The position numbers and the translations under genes are program-made. Positions 40,480-40,944 of a stretch of 40,944 bases of DNA are shown here, in pieces; within the stretch, counting starts at the first letter, position 1; every line of letters begins with the position of its first letter. The DNA comes from a virus, in the IMG/VR virus record IMGVR_UViG_3300025889_000270, positions 1 to 40,944 of that record; one strand, given 5' to 3'. The notes below the pieces were generated by a model. That model was not told where the DNA came from. It saw only the letters and a program-made list of their open reading frames with translations, and did not search any database.

Positions 40480-40944
40480 TTAGTAAGCTGTAAATGTTCC
40501 ACCACTATTTGTTAAGCTAGGGAATGTACCGCTAGTATTCGTGGTGTTGTTTTCTAATCTATACTCAGCCAATAAATTGGTGGTTACGCCAGCATCAGAA
40601 CATGTCATTGGAGTACCACTGTTATACAGAGCTGTTACTTCTGATTGTGTTAAAGTCTTGTTATACACACTTACTTGGTCTATACCACCTTTGAATACAC
40701 TAGCATTGTTAGGTGAACTATTAACAGCATCCCCAATAGCTACGCTTCGTATATTAAAAGTTGTTAGGCTCCGAGAATTAAACTGAATGCTTTCTGGTAA
40801 TTTTGTTCCATTCCAGTATAGATTCATACCAGAAGAAGTCGTGTCTGAATTATCACGTGTGAATACTAAGTGTACAAATCCTTCACTATTTACATTGCCT
40901 CTGTTTGTAGAATACCATCCGTTACTATTTACCCCCGTAATAGA
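40480..40944 (-). CDS. LamG/concanavalin A-like lectin-domain protein, N-terminus outside window
   Basis: The frame is open to the right edge, giving at least the last 154 residues. It reads like the C-terminal part of a LamG/concanavalin A-like domain: EGFVHLVFTRDNSDTTSSG, MNLYWNGTKLPESIQF, and the hallmark GGIDQVSVYNKTLTQSEVTA with ALYNSG, then AEYRLENNTTNTSG. Such domains bind carbohydrates and are common in phage tail fibres and host-recognition proteins. Its size and other domains cannot be seen here. Confidence 0.75.
   Translation of the reverse strand, partial: SITGVNSNGWYSTNRGNVNSEGFVHLVFTRDNSDTTSSGMNLYWNGTKLPESIQFNSRSLTTFNIRSVAIGDAVNSSPNNASVFKGGIDQVSVYNKTLTQSEVTALYNSGTPMTCSDAGVTTNLLAEYRLENNTTNTSGTFPSLTNSGGTFTAY

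Noticed and set aside
1-40944. CRISPR array, insertion sequence, integrase or attachment site
   Set aside because: I looked for regularly spaced repeats, transposase or recombinase motifs and found none; the only repeats are the early gene-junction copies.

Overview
The window is part of the genome of a tailed bacteriophage, most likely one infecting a marine member of the Bacteroidota (Flavobacteriia). Several things point to this host. One phage sigma factor opens with the MRQLKIT sequence typical of flavobacterial primary sigma factors and is of the same size class (285 residues). Most start codons lack a Shine-Dalgarno sequence and sit in A-rich leaders. A TATATTTG element matching the Bacteroidota -7 promoter consensus lies ahead of the late genes. 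Signal peptides of the late cassette are of the '...AFGQ' kind. The virion gene order (large terminase, portal, scaffold-like protein, major capsid, ring/adaptor proteins, very large tail-hub protein, internal proteins) is podovirus-like and resembles crAss-like phages and related uncultured marine phages. This placement is by recall of families, not by a search. Both ends of the window cut through genes, so this is not a complete genome. No DNA polymerase or integrase is seen.

Positions 1-11735 (+ strand) form the early/middle region. First comes a run of very short, translationally coupled genes whose junctions carry a repeated sequence (1-1311). A regulatory block follows: a Bacteroidota-type sigma factor with a TTG start, a GP88-family protein, small proteins, a helix-turn-helix protein and a second divergent sigma factor (1358-4698). 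Two tRNA genes, Arg(TCT) and Met(CAT), flank a DUF5675 protein. The recombination/replication/nucleotide block (5455-11095) holds an ERF-type annealing protein, a RecE/Exo VIII-like nuclease, an SSB-like protein with an acidic DDLPF tail, a T7-type primase-helicase, a ThyA-family enzyme, a GIY-YIG-like/MazG fusion and a PD-(D/E)XK endonuclease. Five tiny coupled genes end the transcript. A bidirectional terminator at 11795-11825 separates it from the converging late genes.

Positions 11824-40944 (- strand, read right to left) form the late region. It holds a LamG-like protein cut by the window edge, small proteins, a tandem GroES-like protein, a TerS candidate, TerL, portal, scaffold-like protein, major capsid protein, three connector/ring-type proteins, a 1426-residue tail hub/nozzle protein, two internal-virion-type proteins, a 3018-residue polyvalent protein (zincin HExxH plus an ADP-ribosyltransferase-like domain), and finally an envelope cassette of a one-TM protein, a secreted cysteine-less thioredoxin-fold protein and a secreted beta-barrel-like protein. 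A strong hairpin terminator follows the capsid gene.

The most notable observations are these: a 63-residue Cys-rich, SPAK/SPYK-motif gene entirely nested in another frame within the scaffold-like gene; the giant injected-type protein combining a protease and an ADP-ribosyltransferase-like domain; the three-gene envelope cassette with a redox-dead thioredoxin; the captured host-type sigma factor; and a ThyA-family enzyme with Asp at the pyrimidine-selecting position. Coding density is very high; no gap without a gene exceeds about 100 bases.
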